From Alteraurantiacibacter aestuarii (GTDB lineage Bacteria; Pseudomonadota; Alphaproteobacteria; Sphingomonadales; Sphingomonadaceae): a DNA stretch of 64,000 bases. The position numbers were made by a program, and so were the translations under genes. Each line of letters opens with the position of its first letter. The first letter of the stretch is position 1. Below the pieces are notes generated by a model that did no database searches, had not been told where the DNA came from, and was given only the letters and a program-made list of their open reading frames with translations. Of this stretch, positions 54,040 through 63,966 are shown in pieces. The stretch is taken from positions 62,001 through 126,000 of the forward strand of contig NZ_WTYY01000002.1 in the NCBI RefSeq assembly GCF_009827405.1, read 5' to 3'.

Positions 54040-55803
54040 ATGCACGGTGAAGCAATCTCTCCCATGATGTCCGATGCCCTGGTGATCCTGGGCGCGGCTG
54101 GTCTTGTCATCCCGCTTTTTGCCCGCTTCCGGATCACGCCGATCATCGGCTTCATCCTGGTTGGTCTGCTGGTGGGTCCGTTTGGGCTGGGCCGGCTGGT
54201 CTATCAGTTTGAATGGCTGAGCTATTTCACCATCACCGATCCGGTGCGGCTGGAGCCTTTTGCTGAATTCGGCATCATCCTGCTGCTGTTTTCCATCGGG
54301 CTGGAGCTGAGCTTCAACCGCTTGTGGGAGCTGAGGCGGCTGGTCTTCGGGCTTGGCGCGCTGGAATTGCTGATCATCGGTTCGCTGCTGGCGGCCTTCC
54401 TGTCCATGCTCGGCCAATACTGGACCGGCGCGCTGGGCCTTGGCCTTGCGCTCGCCTTCTCCTCCACCGCACTGGTCCTGCCCATGTCCGGAACCACGAA
54501 CCCGGTCGGGCGCGCGGCGCTGTCCATGCTGCTGTTCGAAGACATCATGATCGTACCGATCATCTTCCTGCTCGGCGCGCTCGCCCCCTATGCGCAAAGC
54601 GACGGCATGACCGGCCTGTTCGATACGCTGTGGCAAGGCGCGCTGGTGGTGATCGCGATGATGGTTGTGGGCCGCTTTGCCCTGCCGCGCCTGTTCGCTC
54701 TGGCAGCGCGCGCGAAGAGCCCCGAACTGTTCCTGGCCGCCAGTATGCTGGTGGTGATCGGCGCCAGCCTGGCCACGGCTCTGGTGGGTCTTTCCCCCAT
54801 CGTGGGCGCGCTGATCGCCGGACTGCTGATCGCGGAAACTGAGTACCACACCGAAGTCGAAGGCATCATGGAGCCGTTCAAGGGCCTGGCGCTGGGCGTC
54901 TTCCTGATCACCGTTGGCATGGGAATCGACCTGACAACGATCTGGGCCAATCTGTGGACCATCACGGCTGCCGTTGTCGGCGTGCTGACATTGAAGGCGC
55001 TGGTCACCGGCGTGTTGCTGCGGATGATGGGTGCGCGGCGCAGCACGGCGACGGAGACCGGCATTTTGATGGCCAGCCCGTCGGAGACCACGCTGATCGT
55101 GCTGGCCGCGGCCACGCAGGCGCTGCTGATCCAGCCCGGCACGGCGCAGTTCTGGCAGATCGTCACAGCAATCGGCCTCACCATCACTCCGTTGCTGGCC
55201 AAGCTCGGCAAGCACATGGCGCGCCGGGTGGAGCCCGCACCCGACATGACGCAAGCCATGGCCCAGGATGGCAGGCCGCGCGTCATCATCGTCGGCCTTG
55301 GCCGTGTGGGGCGGCTTGTGGCGCAGATGCTCGACAAGCATGACCAGCCCTATATCGGCATCGATTCCGATTCAGACCTGATCGAAAGCGCCCGTCGCGA
55401 CGGCTATAACGCCATTTTCGGTAACGCGGCGCGCGGCGATATTCTCGACAAATTGGGAATGGCGGATTGCCCGGCGGTGATCCTGACCATGGACGAACAT
55501 ATCCTGGCGCAAAGTCTGGTGCGCAGATTGCGCACTGCCCACCCGGACCTGCCGATCATCGCCCGCGCGCGCGATTCCTATCACGCGGCGGAGCTTTATC
55601 GCAGCGGGGCAAGCACTGCCGTGCCCGAAACGCTGGAAAGCTCGCTGCAATTGTCAGAAGCGGTGCTGGTGGACCTGGGCGTACCGATGGGTCCGGTGAT
55701 CGCCTCGATCCATGAAAAGCGTGACGAATTCCGCGAACGCATCCAGCTGGAAGGCGCGCTTGAGCACAAGCCCAAGCTGCGCACATCCACGGCGGAAACC
55801 TGA
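54040..55803 (+). CDS. Kef-type monovalent cation:proton antiporter (CPA2) with RCK domain
   Basis: A 587-residue inner-membrane antiporter. About 12-13 helices include PIIGFILVGLLVGPFGLG and SSTALVLPMSG; the transported ion (K+ or Na+) cannot be read. The cytoplasmic C-terminus has an RCK/TrkA-N nucleotide-binding fold with VIIVGLGRVGRLVAQML, followed by a TrkA-C-like region. It resembles KefB/KefC/YbaL; KefB/C bind glutathione adducts but the regulatory partner KefF/G is absent here. After the stop the 15-bp unit with TGAAGTC recurs, placing in-frame TGA codons at 55816 and 55831. Confidence 0.88.
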   Translation: MHGEAISPMMSDALVILGAAGLVIPLFARFRITPIIGFILVGLLVGPFGLGRLVYQFEWLSYFTITDPVRLEPFAEFGIILLLFSIGLELSFNRLWELRRLVFGLGALELLIIGSLLAAFLSMLGQYWTGALGLGLALAFSSTALVLPMSGTTNPVGRAALSMLLFEDIMIVPIIFLLGALAPYAQSDGMTGLFDTLWQGALVVIAMMVVGRFALPRLFALAARAKSPELFLAASMLVVIGASLATALVGLSPIVGALIAGLLIAETEYHTEVEGIMEPFKGLALGVFLITVGMGIDLTTIWANLWTITAAVVGVLTLKALVTGVLLRMMGARRSTATETGILMASPSETTLIVLAAATQALLIQPGTAQFWQIVTAIGLTITPLLAKLGKHMARRVEPAPDMTQAMAQDGRPRVIIVGLGRVGRLVAQMLDKHDQPYIGIDSDSDLIESARRDGYNAIFGNAARGDILDKLGMADCPAVILTMDEHILAQSLVRRLRTAHPDLPIIARARDSYHAAELYRSGASTAVPETLESSLQLSEAVLVDLGVPMGPVIASIHEKRDEFRERIQLEGALEHKPKLRTSTAET

Positions 55804-55842
55804 AGTCGAACGACCTGAAGTCAGGCGAGCTGAAGTCCGGTC
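55799..55842. repeat. Three-copy 15-bp tandem repeat spanning the Kef gene stop
   Basis: CTGAAGTC begins at 55800, 55815 and 55830, exactly 15 bp apart, so the TGA stop is repeated twice more in frame. It ends next to the alaS stop of the convergent gene. Confidence 0.88.
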
Positions 55843-58497
55843 CTAGGCCAGCAGAGCTTTCGCAGCGGCAATCGCCTCATCGGCCTTGTCCCCATCGGGT
55901 CCGCCGCCCTGTGCCATGTCCGCGCGGCCACCGCCGCCCTTGCCGCCCAGCGCCTCGACACCCGCGCGCACGAAGTCGACCGCGCTGAAGCGATCGGTCA
56001 GGTCATCGGTCACTGCTGCGGCAAAGGCTGCCTTGCCATCATTGACCGCGCAGATTGCCGCGATGCCCGATCCCATGCGCTGCTTTGCTTCATCCAGCAG
56101 GCCGCGCAATTCCTTGGGATTCATGCCATGGAGGACCTGGCCGGAGAATTTCACCCCGCCCACTTCCTCGTCCGCAGCAGGCGCCGAACCGCCCCCGCCG
56201 CCAAGCGCGAGCTGCTTCTTCGCCTCGGCCAGTTCGCGTTCCATGCTCTTGCGCTCATCCATCAGCGCAGCAACGCGTTCGAGCACTTCATCGGGCGCGG
56301 TCTTGAGCGTGGCGGCGACAGCTTTCAGCGCATCCTCGCGGCCGACAACCCATTTGCGCGCGGCTTCACCCGTCAACGCCTCGATCCGGCGCACGCCCGA
56401 TGATACCGCGCTATCGGAGATGATCCGCAGCAGGCCGATATCGCCGGTCGCCTTCACATGGGTGCCGCCGCACAGCTCGACCGAGTAATTGCGGCCCGAA
56501 CCCTGCCAGTCGCCGCGGCCCATGGAGAGGACGCGCACTTCGTCGCCATATTTCTCGCCAAACAGCGCCATGGCTCCCGCCTCGATGGCGTCATCGGGGC
56601 TCATCAGGCGGGTGGAAACCGGTGCATTGTTGCGAATTTCGGCATTCACTTCGGCTTCGATCGCTTCCACTTCATCCGCATCGAGCGGCTTGGGATGCGA
56701 ATAATCGAAGCGCAGCCGGTCGTTCGCAACCAACGAACCCTTCTGCGTCACATGGTCACCCAGATGATTGCGCAAGGCGGCATGCAGCAGATGCGTGGCG
56801 GAGTGGTTGGCGCGGATGCAATCACGGCGCTCTGCATCGATCTGCATATGCACGGTGTCGCCCACTTCCACAGACCCGCCGGTGATCCGCCCATGGTGGG
56901 CATGCAGGCGGCCGAGAGGCTTGGAAGTGTCGCTGACAACCATCTCCAGACGGCGATCGCCACTGATCGTGCCGCTGTCACCGGTCTGGCCGCCGCTTTC
57001 GCCATAGAAGGGCGTCTGATTGGTGAGCAGGATCACTTCCTGCCCCGAATCGGCGCGCTGGACTTCCTTGCCATCAACGATCAGCGCCACCACACGGCCC
57101 TCGCCCTCGGTGGCGGCATAGCCGGTGAATTCGCTGGCGCCTTCGCGCTCGGCAATATCAAACCACAATTCGCCATCCGCAGCTGCGCCCGAACCCTTCC
57201 ACGCGGCACGGGCAGCGGCCTTCTGCTGCGCCATGGCGGCATCGAACCCGTCGCGGTCCACGGTGATGTTGCGTGCGCGCAGGGCATCCTCGGTCAGATC
57301 GTAGGGAAAGCCGAATGTGTCATACAGCTTGAAGGCGGTTTCGCCCGGCAGGCTGTCGCCATCGCCCAGCTGCGAGGTTTCCTCATCGAGCAGCCGCAGG
57401 CCCTTTTCCAGCGTCTGGCGGAAACGGGTTTCCTCACGCTCTAGAACTTCGGTGATGAGCGCTTCGGCGCGCGGCAATTCAGGATAGGCCTGGCCCATCT
57501 CGCCCACCAGAGCGGGCACCAGGCGGTGCATCAGCGGCTTGTCCGCACCCAGCAGATGCGCATGGCGCATGGCGCGGCGCATGATCCGCCGCAGCACATA
57601 GCCGCGCCCTTCGTTGGACGGCAGCACGCCATCGGCAATCAGGAAGCTGGTGGAACGCAGGTGATCGGCAATCACCCGGTGACTGGCGAGCTGCTCACCC
57701 TGCGCCTTGGCACCGGACATTTCCTCGCTGGCGGCGATCAGTTCGCGGAATGTGTCTGTCTCAAACACATTGTGCACGCCCTGCATCACGCTGGCGATAC
57801 GCTCCAGCCCCATGCCGGTGTCGATGCTGGGGCGCGGAAGGTCCCCGGTGATCTGGTCCGCTTCCTGCAGGTGCTGCATGAACACCAGGTTCCATATCTC
57901 GACGAAGCGGTCGCCATCCTCATCGGGCGATCCGGGCGGGCCACCGGCGATTTCAGGACCGTGATCCCAGAAAATTTCCGAACACGGGCCGCACGGTCCG
58001 TCCGAACCCATGGCCCAGAAATTGTCCTTGGTGGCGATGCGGATGATGCGGTCTTCGGGCAGGCCGGCGATCTTGCGCCACAGGTCGAACGCCTCATCAT
58101 CGGTGTGATAGACGGTGACTGAAAGGCGCTGCGGATCAAGGCCCAGTTCCTTGGTGATCATGCCCCAGGCGAGCTCTATCGCGCGCTCCTTGAAGTAATC
58201 GCCAAAGCTGAAATTGCCGAGCATTTCGAACAAGGTCAGGTGCCGCGCGGTATAGCCGACATTGTCCAGATCGTTGTGCTTGCCCCCGGCGCGCACGCAT
58301 TTCTGGCTGCTGGCAGCGCGCGGCGCGGGCGGTGTTTCCAGCCCGGTGAACACGTTCTTGAACGGCACCATGCCCGCATTCACGAACATCAGCGTCGGAT
58401 CATTATAGGGCACCAGTGGCGCGGATGGCACCACAAGGTGATCATTGGCCGCGAAATAGTCGAGAAACGCGCGGCGGATATCGTTGGTAGAATTCAT
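55843..58497 (-). CDS. alaS: Alanyl-tRNA synthetase
   Basis: Charges tRNA-Ala and edits mischarged Ser/Gly. The 884 residues include the catalytic core ([19 protein letters not shown] at the start, [21 protein letters not shown]), the editing domain with [12 protein letters not shown] and the metal-binding CGGTH, and the C-terminal C-Ala domain with a coiled stretch. ATG 58497 matches homologues; an in-frame codon at 58539 would add 14 residues. Convergent with the Kef-type gene. The tRNA-Ala gene in this window is one of its substrates. Confidence 0.95.
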   Translation of the reverse strand: MNSTNDIRRAFLDYFAANDHLVVPSAPLVPYNDPTLMFVNAGMVPFKNVFTGLETPPAPRAASSQKCVRAGGKHNDLDNVGYTARHLTLFEMLGNFSFGDYFKERAIELAWGMITKELGLDPQRLSVTVYHTDDEAFDLWRKIAGLPEDRIIRIATKDNFWAMGSDGPCGPCSEIFWDHGPEIAGGPPGSPDEDGDRFVEIWNLVFMQHLQEADQITGDLPRPSIDTGMGLERIASVMQGVHNVFETDTFRELIAASEEMSGAKAQGEQLASHRVIADHLRSTSFLIADGVLPSNEGRGYVLRRIMRRAMRHAHLLGADKPLMHRLVPALVGEMGQAYPELPRAEALITEVLEREETRFRQTLEKGLRLLDEETSQLGDGDSLPGETAFKLYDTFGFPYDLTEDALRARNITVDRDGFDAAMAQQKAAARAAWKGSGAAADGELWFDIAEREGASEFTGYAATEGEGRVVALIVDGKEVQRADSGQEVILLTNQTPFYGESGGQTGDSGTISGDRRLEMVVSDTSKPLGRLHAHHGRITGGSVEVGDTVHMQIDAERRDCIRANHSATHLLHAALRNHLGDHVTQKGSLVANDRLRFDYSHPKPLDADEVEAIEAEVNAEIRNNAPVSTRLMSPDDAIEAGAMALFGEKYGDEVRVLSMGRGDWQGSGRNYSVELCGGTHVKATGDIGLLRIISDSAVSSGVRRIEALTGEAARKWVVGREDALKAVAATLKTAPDEVLERVAALMDERKSMERELAEAKKQLALGGGGGSAPAADEEVGGVKFSGQVLHGMNPKELRGLLDEAKQRMGSGIAAICAVNDGKAAFAAAVTDDLTDRFSAVDFVRAGVEALGGKGGGGRADMAQGGGPDGDKADEAIAAAKALLA

Positions 58498-58581
58498 GCC
58501 AGCCGAGTTAGGACGTGGCGGCGACCTCGACAAGCGCATTAAAGCGCTTGCAGCAATCGCCGCGTTCGATTTTGCACAGAG

Positions 58582-59403
58582 TCAGGCCCTGCGCGCGGTG
58601 ACGATCCACCCGGCGGCGGGCAGAGAGACGATGCCTTCCCGGCAATTGCGGCTGGCCAGATCGCGAATCCGGTCAAGGAAACGCTCCCTGTCACTCTCTT
58701 CCATCGCCCGCGCGGCGGTGGCTGCCGGGCCAATGGTGGAGAAATAGCCGACGGCATCTTCTACCGGATCCGGGCCAGCCCCGGTCACCATGGCAAAATC
58801 GAACGGATCGATGGCGATGGATTCCCAGCCACCGGCGGTCAGGATTGATGTCATGCGGTCCTTGTCGGCAAAGGCAAACGGGCCAGGAGTACCGGGTGGC
58901 GGAGGCGGCGGGGCCTGCGGCAGGAGACGTGCGACATCGGTGAAGAAAGGATTTTCCGCTGGCGAACGAAAGCATGAAAACAGCAGATTGGCGCCTGCAT
59001 CCGCGGCGCGCGCAAGATTGGCGAAAGCTGCCGGCGGATCATCGAAGAACATCACCCCGTGACGGGAGACGAGCAATTGCGGAGCGAATCCGGCAGGTGG
59101 TGCCCATGTGGCGGCATCGTGCAGATCAAAATCCACATTGGCGAGATTGACCGCGCGCGATCGGGCTGCCGTGACTAGCGCCGGTGAGACATCGACACCC
59201 AGCACGCGCACTTCCGGCCTGCCGCGACCAAGGGCAAGCGAAAGCTCCCCTGCCCCGCAGCCAATATCCAGCAGTTGGCTGAAATTGAAACTGCGTGTCC
59301 GCTCGATCAGCTTGTCGGTTACCGCGATAAAGCTGCGATCGGTTCTGCGCCATTCCGCCGCCCAGGTGTCACCAGCGCTGGTTTGCCATTCGCTCTTGTC
59401 CAT
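58582..59403 (-). CDS. SAM-dependent methyltransferase, class I
   Basis: A 273-residue methyltransferase. The SAM site is LLDIGCGAGELSLALGRG (about residue 41), followed by GVDVSPALVTAAR and a DLHDAATWAPP post-motif. A Pro-rich stretch PPPPPPGTPGPFAFADKDR in the middle is an insertion. It resembles ubiquinone/menaquinone-type or small-molecule methyltransferases but the substrate is unknown. ATG 59403 was chosen; it has a GGATGGACGG stretch upstream. It lies between recA and alaS in the same orientation. Confidence 0.82.
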   Translation of the reverse strand: MDKSEWQTSAGDTWAAEWRRTDRSFIAVTDKLIERTRSFNFSQLLDIGCGAGELSLALGRGRPEVRVLGVDVSPALVTAARSRAVNLANVDFDLHDAATWAPPAGFAPQLLVSRHGVMFFDDPPAAFANLARAADAGANLLFSCFRSPAENPFFTDVARLLPQAPPPPPPGTPGPFAFADKDRMTSILTAGGWESIAIDPFDFAMVTGAGPDPVEDAVGYFSTIGPAATAARAMEESDRERFLDRIRDLASRNCREGIVSLPAAGWIVTARRA

Positions 59404-59647
59404 TATCCGTCCATCCCCGCTGCCCGCTGGCAGCAAATTGTCAGTTGCAGCAGGTGGATAGCACCCAAGGCCTGCACAATTCCAGTGCAACGAATGGATC
59501 GGAATTGAAACTAGGCCAGCAGCACCGGCAGCGATTTCAGAACGAAAGAAGCCGACGCTCTGCCCGATTGGGGCATTGCGCCGGCTCCGTTTCCATAAGC
59601 GCACCCCAGGGACCGAAATCAACCGGCCGGGCGCAGCTTCTTGAGGA

Positions 59648-60712
59648 TCAGACTTCAGGCTCCGCGTCCGGGCCTGCCATCATTTCCTCGGCGACAACGT
59701 CGATTTTACCGCGAATGGCGGCTTCCAACCTGTCGCAAACCTCGGGATTTTCCTTCAGATACTGCTTGGAGTTCTCACGCCCCTGGCCAATGCGGATGCT
59801 GTCATAGCTGAACCAGCTACCCGATTTCTCCACCAGACCGGCCTTCACGCCCAGATCGAGGATTTCACCAAGCTTGGAGATGCCCTCGCCATACATGATG
59901 TCAAATTCGACCTGCTTGAACGGCGGGGCGACCTTGTTCTTGACCACTTTGACGCGGGTGGAATTGCCCACCACTTCGTCCCGGTCCTTGATCTGGCCGG
60001 TGCGGCGAATATCGAGGCGGACCGAAGCATAGAACTTGAGCGCATTGCCGCCGGTCGTGGTTTCCGGATTGCCGTACATCACGCCGATCTTCATGCGCAG
60101 CTGGTTGATGAAGATCACCATGCACTTGGAACGGTTGATCGAACCGGTCAGCTTGCGCAGGCTCTGCGACATCAGGCGGGCCTGCAGGCCGACATGGCTG
60201 TCACCCATCTCGCCTTCGATTTCTGCACGCGGCACCAGTGCCGCAACAGAATCGACCACCAGCACGTCAATCGCGTTAGAGCGCACCAGCGTATCGACGA
60301 TTTCCAGCGCCTGTTCGCCGGTATCGGGCTGCGAGATGATCAGTTCATCAATGTCCACGCCCAGCTTGCGGGCATAGACAGGATCGAGCGCATGTTCGGC
60401 ATCGACAAAAGCGACGGTGCCGCCATTCTTCTGCGCTTCGGCCAGCACATGCAGCGCCAGCGTGGTCTTGCCCGAACTTTCAGGGCCGTAAATCTCAATC
60501 ACCCGCCCTTTGGGCAGGCCGCCAATACCAAGCGCGATATCAAGGCCGAGCGATCCCGTGGAAATCGATTCCACGTTCATCGTTTCCTTGCTGCCCAGCT
60601 TCATGGCCGAGCCTTTGCCGAATGCGCGATCAATCTGCGCGAGCGCTGCGTCGAGAGCCTTCTGACGGTCCACCTTGGATTCCTTGTCTACCAATTTCAG
60701 ACTTGCAGCCAT
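59648..60712 (-). CDS. recA: RecA recombinase
   Basis: Central ATP-dependent strand exchange and LexA-coprotease protein. Residues 76-83 are Walker A GPESSGKT; the DNA-binding loops and the MAW-like region [22 protein letters not shown] are intact. Length is 354 residues with an acidic tail. ATG 60712 has GGAG about 10 bases upstream. A LexA box lies about 78 bp further upstream, so expression is SOS inducible. The window has no lexA or recX. Confidence 0.97.
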   Translation of the reverse strand: MAASLKLVDKESKVDRQKALDAALAQIDRAFGKGSAMKLGSKETMNVESISTGSLGLDIALGIGGLPKGRVIEIYGPESSGKTTLALHVLAEAQKNGGTVAFVDAEHALDPVYARKLGVDIDELIISQPDTGEQALEIVDTLVRSNAIDVLVVDSVAALVPRAEIEGEMGDSHVGLQARLMSQSLRKLTGSINRSKCMVIFINQLRMKIGVMYGNPETTTGGNALKFYASVRLDIRRTGQIKDRDEVVGNSTRVKVVKNKVAPPFKQVEFDIMYGEGISKLGEILDLGVKAGLVEKSGSWFSYDSIRIGQGRENSKQYLKENPEVCDRLEAAIRGKIDVVAEEMMAGPDAEPEV

Positions 60713-60778
60713 GACACGGCCCTCCAATCATTCCTAGCGTTGCATTCGATTCATCAACTGGAACACTATGTACCCACT

Positions 60779-60804
60779 TTGTTCTATTAGAACAAGAGCG
60801 GAAC
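60779..60804. promoter_or_regulatory. LexA box overlapping a 17-bp palindrome upstream of recA
   Basis: On the minus strand GTTC-N7-GTTC occupies 60804-60790 (GTTC at 60804-60801 and at 60793-60790), the alphaproteobacterial SOS operator. It shares its inner half with the perfect palindrome TTGTTCTATTAGAACAA at 60779-60795. Confidence 0.85.
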
Positions 60805-60845
60805 AGAATTTTTGTTGGATTTGCTGAAAAGGGTGGTTTTTGGCG

Positions 60846-62468
60846 CTATTCGGCCAGCGCCGGGCGGACCTGCCAGTCAATCACCCGCTCCCCATTGGCA
60901 GGGATTGTCACTTCGACGATTCGCCGGCCGTTCTTGACCGTGCTGCCCACTCCGCGCAGGTCCCATTCCACCGGACTGCCCAGGACAACCCGCATCGAAA
61001 CCGGCGCAGGATTGGCATTGGTGAGAGTGGTGCGCATCTGCGACCAGGTCTTTTCTTCATAGGGGTCATGGCTGGTCAGGCGCTGGCAGCGGGCAAAGAC
61101 CTGGCTGCTTTGCCCCAACCCGATCTCGACGTCCTGGCCGCTGGCATAATCGCGCAAATTCTCCTCCCCCACCAGCAGCTCACCCGTGGCGGAAGGTTCA
61201 AAGAAGGCGATGGAACCCGATGGCAGCGCAACGCCCAGCCCATGCTCCTCGTCATTCACCGTGGCGAACAGGATATCGGCCGCCTGTGCTTCTTCGGTCT
61301 CATAAAATGGCTGGCACGTGGTTTCATAGAGGAAGCGACCGGCCACCTCATCGCGGTCGAGGAAGGCGACCTGCTTGAGGCCCTGGGCAGAGACGGTGAC
61401 GTTTTCCGGGATGCGATAGAGCTTGAGGTCGCCCAGCTGCTCCTCCTCCGCCTTGAACTGCGGCATCTCGTTGGAGACATCGGCCATCCGCGCGCCGGTG
61501 ACCACGATGCTTTCGCGCATTGCCATCATCGGTGCGGGCGGAGGTGGAACGGCGTAGTCATAGCCGAAATAGGGTTCAGGCGATCCCGCTGCCGTGCTGC
61601 CGAAAGGGTAGCAGGTGAGTTGCAAGGGCCGCGCATCAGGCGGATCGGCCAGCTGCTGAAAATCGCTGACCACGTTGAGCGTGCCAGCCACCGCCATCAA
61701 CTCTGCGCCTTCAAAGCTCTGGTTGTTGTCGTTGAGGATGGTCAGCCAGCTCATCAACCGCATGCGCACATCATCGCCGCCGCCGCCCTCGCCAGCACCG
61801 CGCCCCTGGCCATTTTCGTGCAGGGTAGCGACATAATTGGCCTGCCAGTCGAAGCCCCAGGCAAGATAGGTGAGCGTGATCTGATAGGTGCCGCCAGCAG
61901 CGTCGCGCGTATCGATGGAGAACACCGGCTGCGCGGACAGGCCATCCGGCACGGCATCGAAGGTCAGCCTTTCGGGCAGGCCCGAACAGCGCACGGCTTC
62001 AAACCCTTGCGACGTCTGCAGCACCAGTCCGCCGTCGGCCCGCGTGCGGATGATGGCGCTTTCGCTGGCCTCCTGCCCGGTGCCGGGATTGGTGCGGGTG
62101 ATGCGCACGCGGTTGCCAAGCGTCCCGTCCACTAATGCAGCGGGGCTGAGCAGGTCGGCATTGCGGTTCTTCTCTATCGTCCCGCCCGGCAGGCCGGTGA
62201 CGATGGCGCTGACGGCCACCATGCCCTCTGCCACGCCGGTAAAGCGGATGGTGGATTCGCCCGGAGGCAGGGTAACCTGCCGCGTCTCGCTTATCATGGC
62301 GAAGCCTTGCGGCCAGTCCCGGTTCATTTCACCATAAAGGCCGCGGTTGGGATCGCGGTAGACGGTAACCGCCAGATCCTGCGGCGCGGAGGCATCCACC
62401 ACCTCGCGGGCACTTGCGCCGCCGCTCCACAACAGCAGCGGCAGGATCAATGTGTGGAGACGCGCCAC
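60846..62468 (-). CDS. DUF4139 exported protein with a TonB-box-like motif
   Basis: A 540-residue exported protein. It starts at GTG 62468, with GAGGAG 7 bases upstream; the in-frame ATG 62588 lies inside the preceding gene. The signal peptide spans residues 1-21 (ILPLLLWSGGASA). DUF4139 proteins consist of beta-rich domains; the core LAWGFDWQANYVATL and the C-terminal RVVLGSPVEWDL are family-like. A linker with VPPPPAPMMAMRESIVVTGAR ends in a TonB-box-like motif (residues 319-327). Function unknown. It is second in a two-gene unit, 10 bp after its paralogue. Confidence 0.82.
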   Translation of the reverse strand: MARLHTLILPLLLWSGGASAREVVDASAPQDLAVTVYRDPNRGLYGEMNRDWPQGFAMISETRQVTLPPGESTIRFTGVAEGMVAVSAIVTGLPGGTIEKNRNADLLSPAALVDGTLGNRVRITRTNPGTGQEASESAIIRTRADGGLVLQTSQGFEAVRCSGLPERLTFDAVPDGLSAQPVFSIDTRDAAGGTYQITLTYLAWGFDWQANYVATLHENGQGRGAGEGGGGDDVRMRLMSWLTILNDNNQSFEGAELMAVAGTLNVVSDFQQLADPPDARPLQLTCYPFGSTAAGSPEPYFGYDYAVPPPPAPMMAMRESIVVTGARMADVSNEMPQFKAEEEQLGDLKLYRIPENVTVSAQGLKQVAFLDRDEVAGRFLYETTCQPFYETEEAQAADILFATVNDEEHGLGVALPSGSIAFFEPSATGELLVGEENLRDYASGQDVEIGLGQSSQVFARCQRLTSHDPYEEKTWSQMRTTLTNANPAPVSMRVVLGSPVEWDLRGVGSTVKNGRRIVEVTIPANGERVIDWQVRPALAE

Positions 62469-62478
62469 CGGCGGCTCC

Positions 62479-63966
62479 TCAATACCTGGTTTCGTATGTG
62501 ACCCGCACAATGCGCGTCCCGTTGGCGGGAACGCTGACGACATAGCGGCGCGTTCCGGCATTGAGCTGCTCACCCGCCACATCCTCATTCACCACGCGGA
62601 AATCGCGGCTCCACCAGCCCCGGTCCAGGCCAGACTGGACAAGGTCCACGTCCACCGCCTCCGGCTTGGCGTTGGTGAAGGTGTAGCGCATGGTGGTACG
62701 ATAATAATCGACCGCACGCTCCACCTCCACGGTGCGGGTAACCTCGCCATCCTCGATCACGCGGTAACGCGCACTGCGTTCATATTCCGCCGCGGTGATG
62801 CGGTCGCGCTGCTCCACTTCGGCCTGGACGAAAATGTCGAAGGCATCGCCCGTGCGCAGGCTGAGCACGCTGCCCATCGGCGTGTGGCCAATGCCGTTCT
62901 CACCGATGAACTGCGGGGTACCCTGGCTGTCATTCTGGTAGAAACGCACCGTTCCCGCTGGCAGAGCATCGCCCAGCCCGCCCTCGCGGCTGGAGGAGAA
63001 GCTGATCGCGCTGGAGGCGTTGACCGGATCGGAATCGCTCGTCAGCCAGCCGACATTGCGGGTGTAGACGCGGCGCGCGGGCACGCCCTGCACATCCAGA
63101 AAGCTGACCTGCTTGGTCTGGTTGTTGGCGATCGTGGTGCGCTCCGCGATCGGATAGAGATAGAAGTCCCCCAGCCGCTCACGGTCCGCAGTTTCGGTGC
63201 CGGGCCGCACCAGATCGCGCCGCGCGGGGCTGAAACTGCCGCTGACATTGCCTGCCACCAACAGAGTGTCCGCCGCGTGAAAAGTCGTGCCGGTGGTGTT
63301 GGTCAGCGTGACCCAGCCCTGCATGTCCACCGTGCCGCGCTGTTCATCATAAAGCGCGACATAGTCAGACGACCAGCCAAGGCCGGGCGTGAGATAGCGA
63401 ATGGATGCAGGCCGCGTGCCCGACCGATTGCTTTCCAGCGTGACCGAAAGCGTAGGCCGTGCGCGCAGGTTTGGCGGCACTTCATCGAAGATCACCCGCA
63501 CCGGCAGGCCATCATCGCGCAGCACCTCTATGTGGCCATTGATCCGCACCACAACGCCGCCCACGGTGGAGAGCACTTCGGCCCGCTGCATCGTTTCTGC
63601 GCCAGTGGCCGGATTGGTGCGGATAAGCGTGACCGCCTGGCCAATCGCCTTCTCCATCAGTTTTTGCGGGGTCAGAAGGTCGAAATCGAAGTTCTGCTCG
63701 ACGATCGAGGTGTTGGCCGCGGCAAAACTGAGCGTTTCGGGCCGGATCATGGCGGAGACATCGGGAAATGTGACGACCGACCTGCCGTTGCGGATATCGA
63801 GCTGGCGGATATCCTGCACCAGCGACTGACCGTTGTTATAAATGGTGACCGAAACGTCCCCTTGCGATGTCTCGTCGCTGGCCGGGTCCGTCTGGGCAAA
63901 GCTGGCAGCAGAACCAAGCGTGGTGGCGGCAAGCAGGCCTGCCAGGGCAATAGCGTGCAGTTTCAT
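62479..63966 (-). CDS. DUF4139 exported protein, paralogue of the neighbouring gene
   Basis: A 495-residue exported protein with a signal peptide of about 25 residues (MKLHAIALAGLLAATTLG, then SFAQ). The core YLTPGLGWSSDYVALYDEQ parallels LAWGFDWQANYV of the next protein, and TIYNNGQSLVQDIRQLDI is the typical DUF4139 opening. A GGGGGGAGAGG box precedes the ATG at 63966. The gene is the first of the pair; only 34 bp upstream are in the window, so its promoter is not fully visible. Function unknown. Confidence 0.85.
   Translation of the reverse strand: MKLHAIALAGLLAATTLGSAASFAQTDPASDETSQGDVSVTIYNNGQSLVQDIRQLDIRNGRSVVTFPDVSAMIRPETLSFAAANTSIVEQNFDFDLLTPQKLMEKAIGQAVTLIRTNPATGAETMQRAEVLSTVGGVVVRINGHIEVLRDDGLPVRVIFDEVPPNLRARPTLSVTLESNRSGTRPASIRYLTPGLGWSSDYVALYDEQRGTVDMQGWVTLTNTTGTTFHAADTLLVAGNVSGSFSPARRDLVRPGTETADRERLGDFYLYPIAERTTIANNQTKQVSFLDVQGVPARRVYTRNVGWLTSDSDPVNASSAISFSSSREGGLGDALPAGTVRFYQNDSQGTPQFIGENGIGHTPMGSVLSLRTGDAFDIFVQAEVEQRDRITAAEYERSARYRVIEDGEVTRTVEVERAVDYYRTTMRYTFTNAKPEAVDVDLVQSGLDRGWWSRDFRVVNEDVAGEQLNAGTRRYVVSVPANGTRIVRVTYETRY

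Noticed and set aside
54010-55341. 443-residue Gln/His/Asp-rich frame opposite the Kef-type gene
   Set aside because: Antisense shadow without Shine-Dalgarno or domain; the antiporter is clear on the plus strand.
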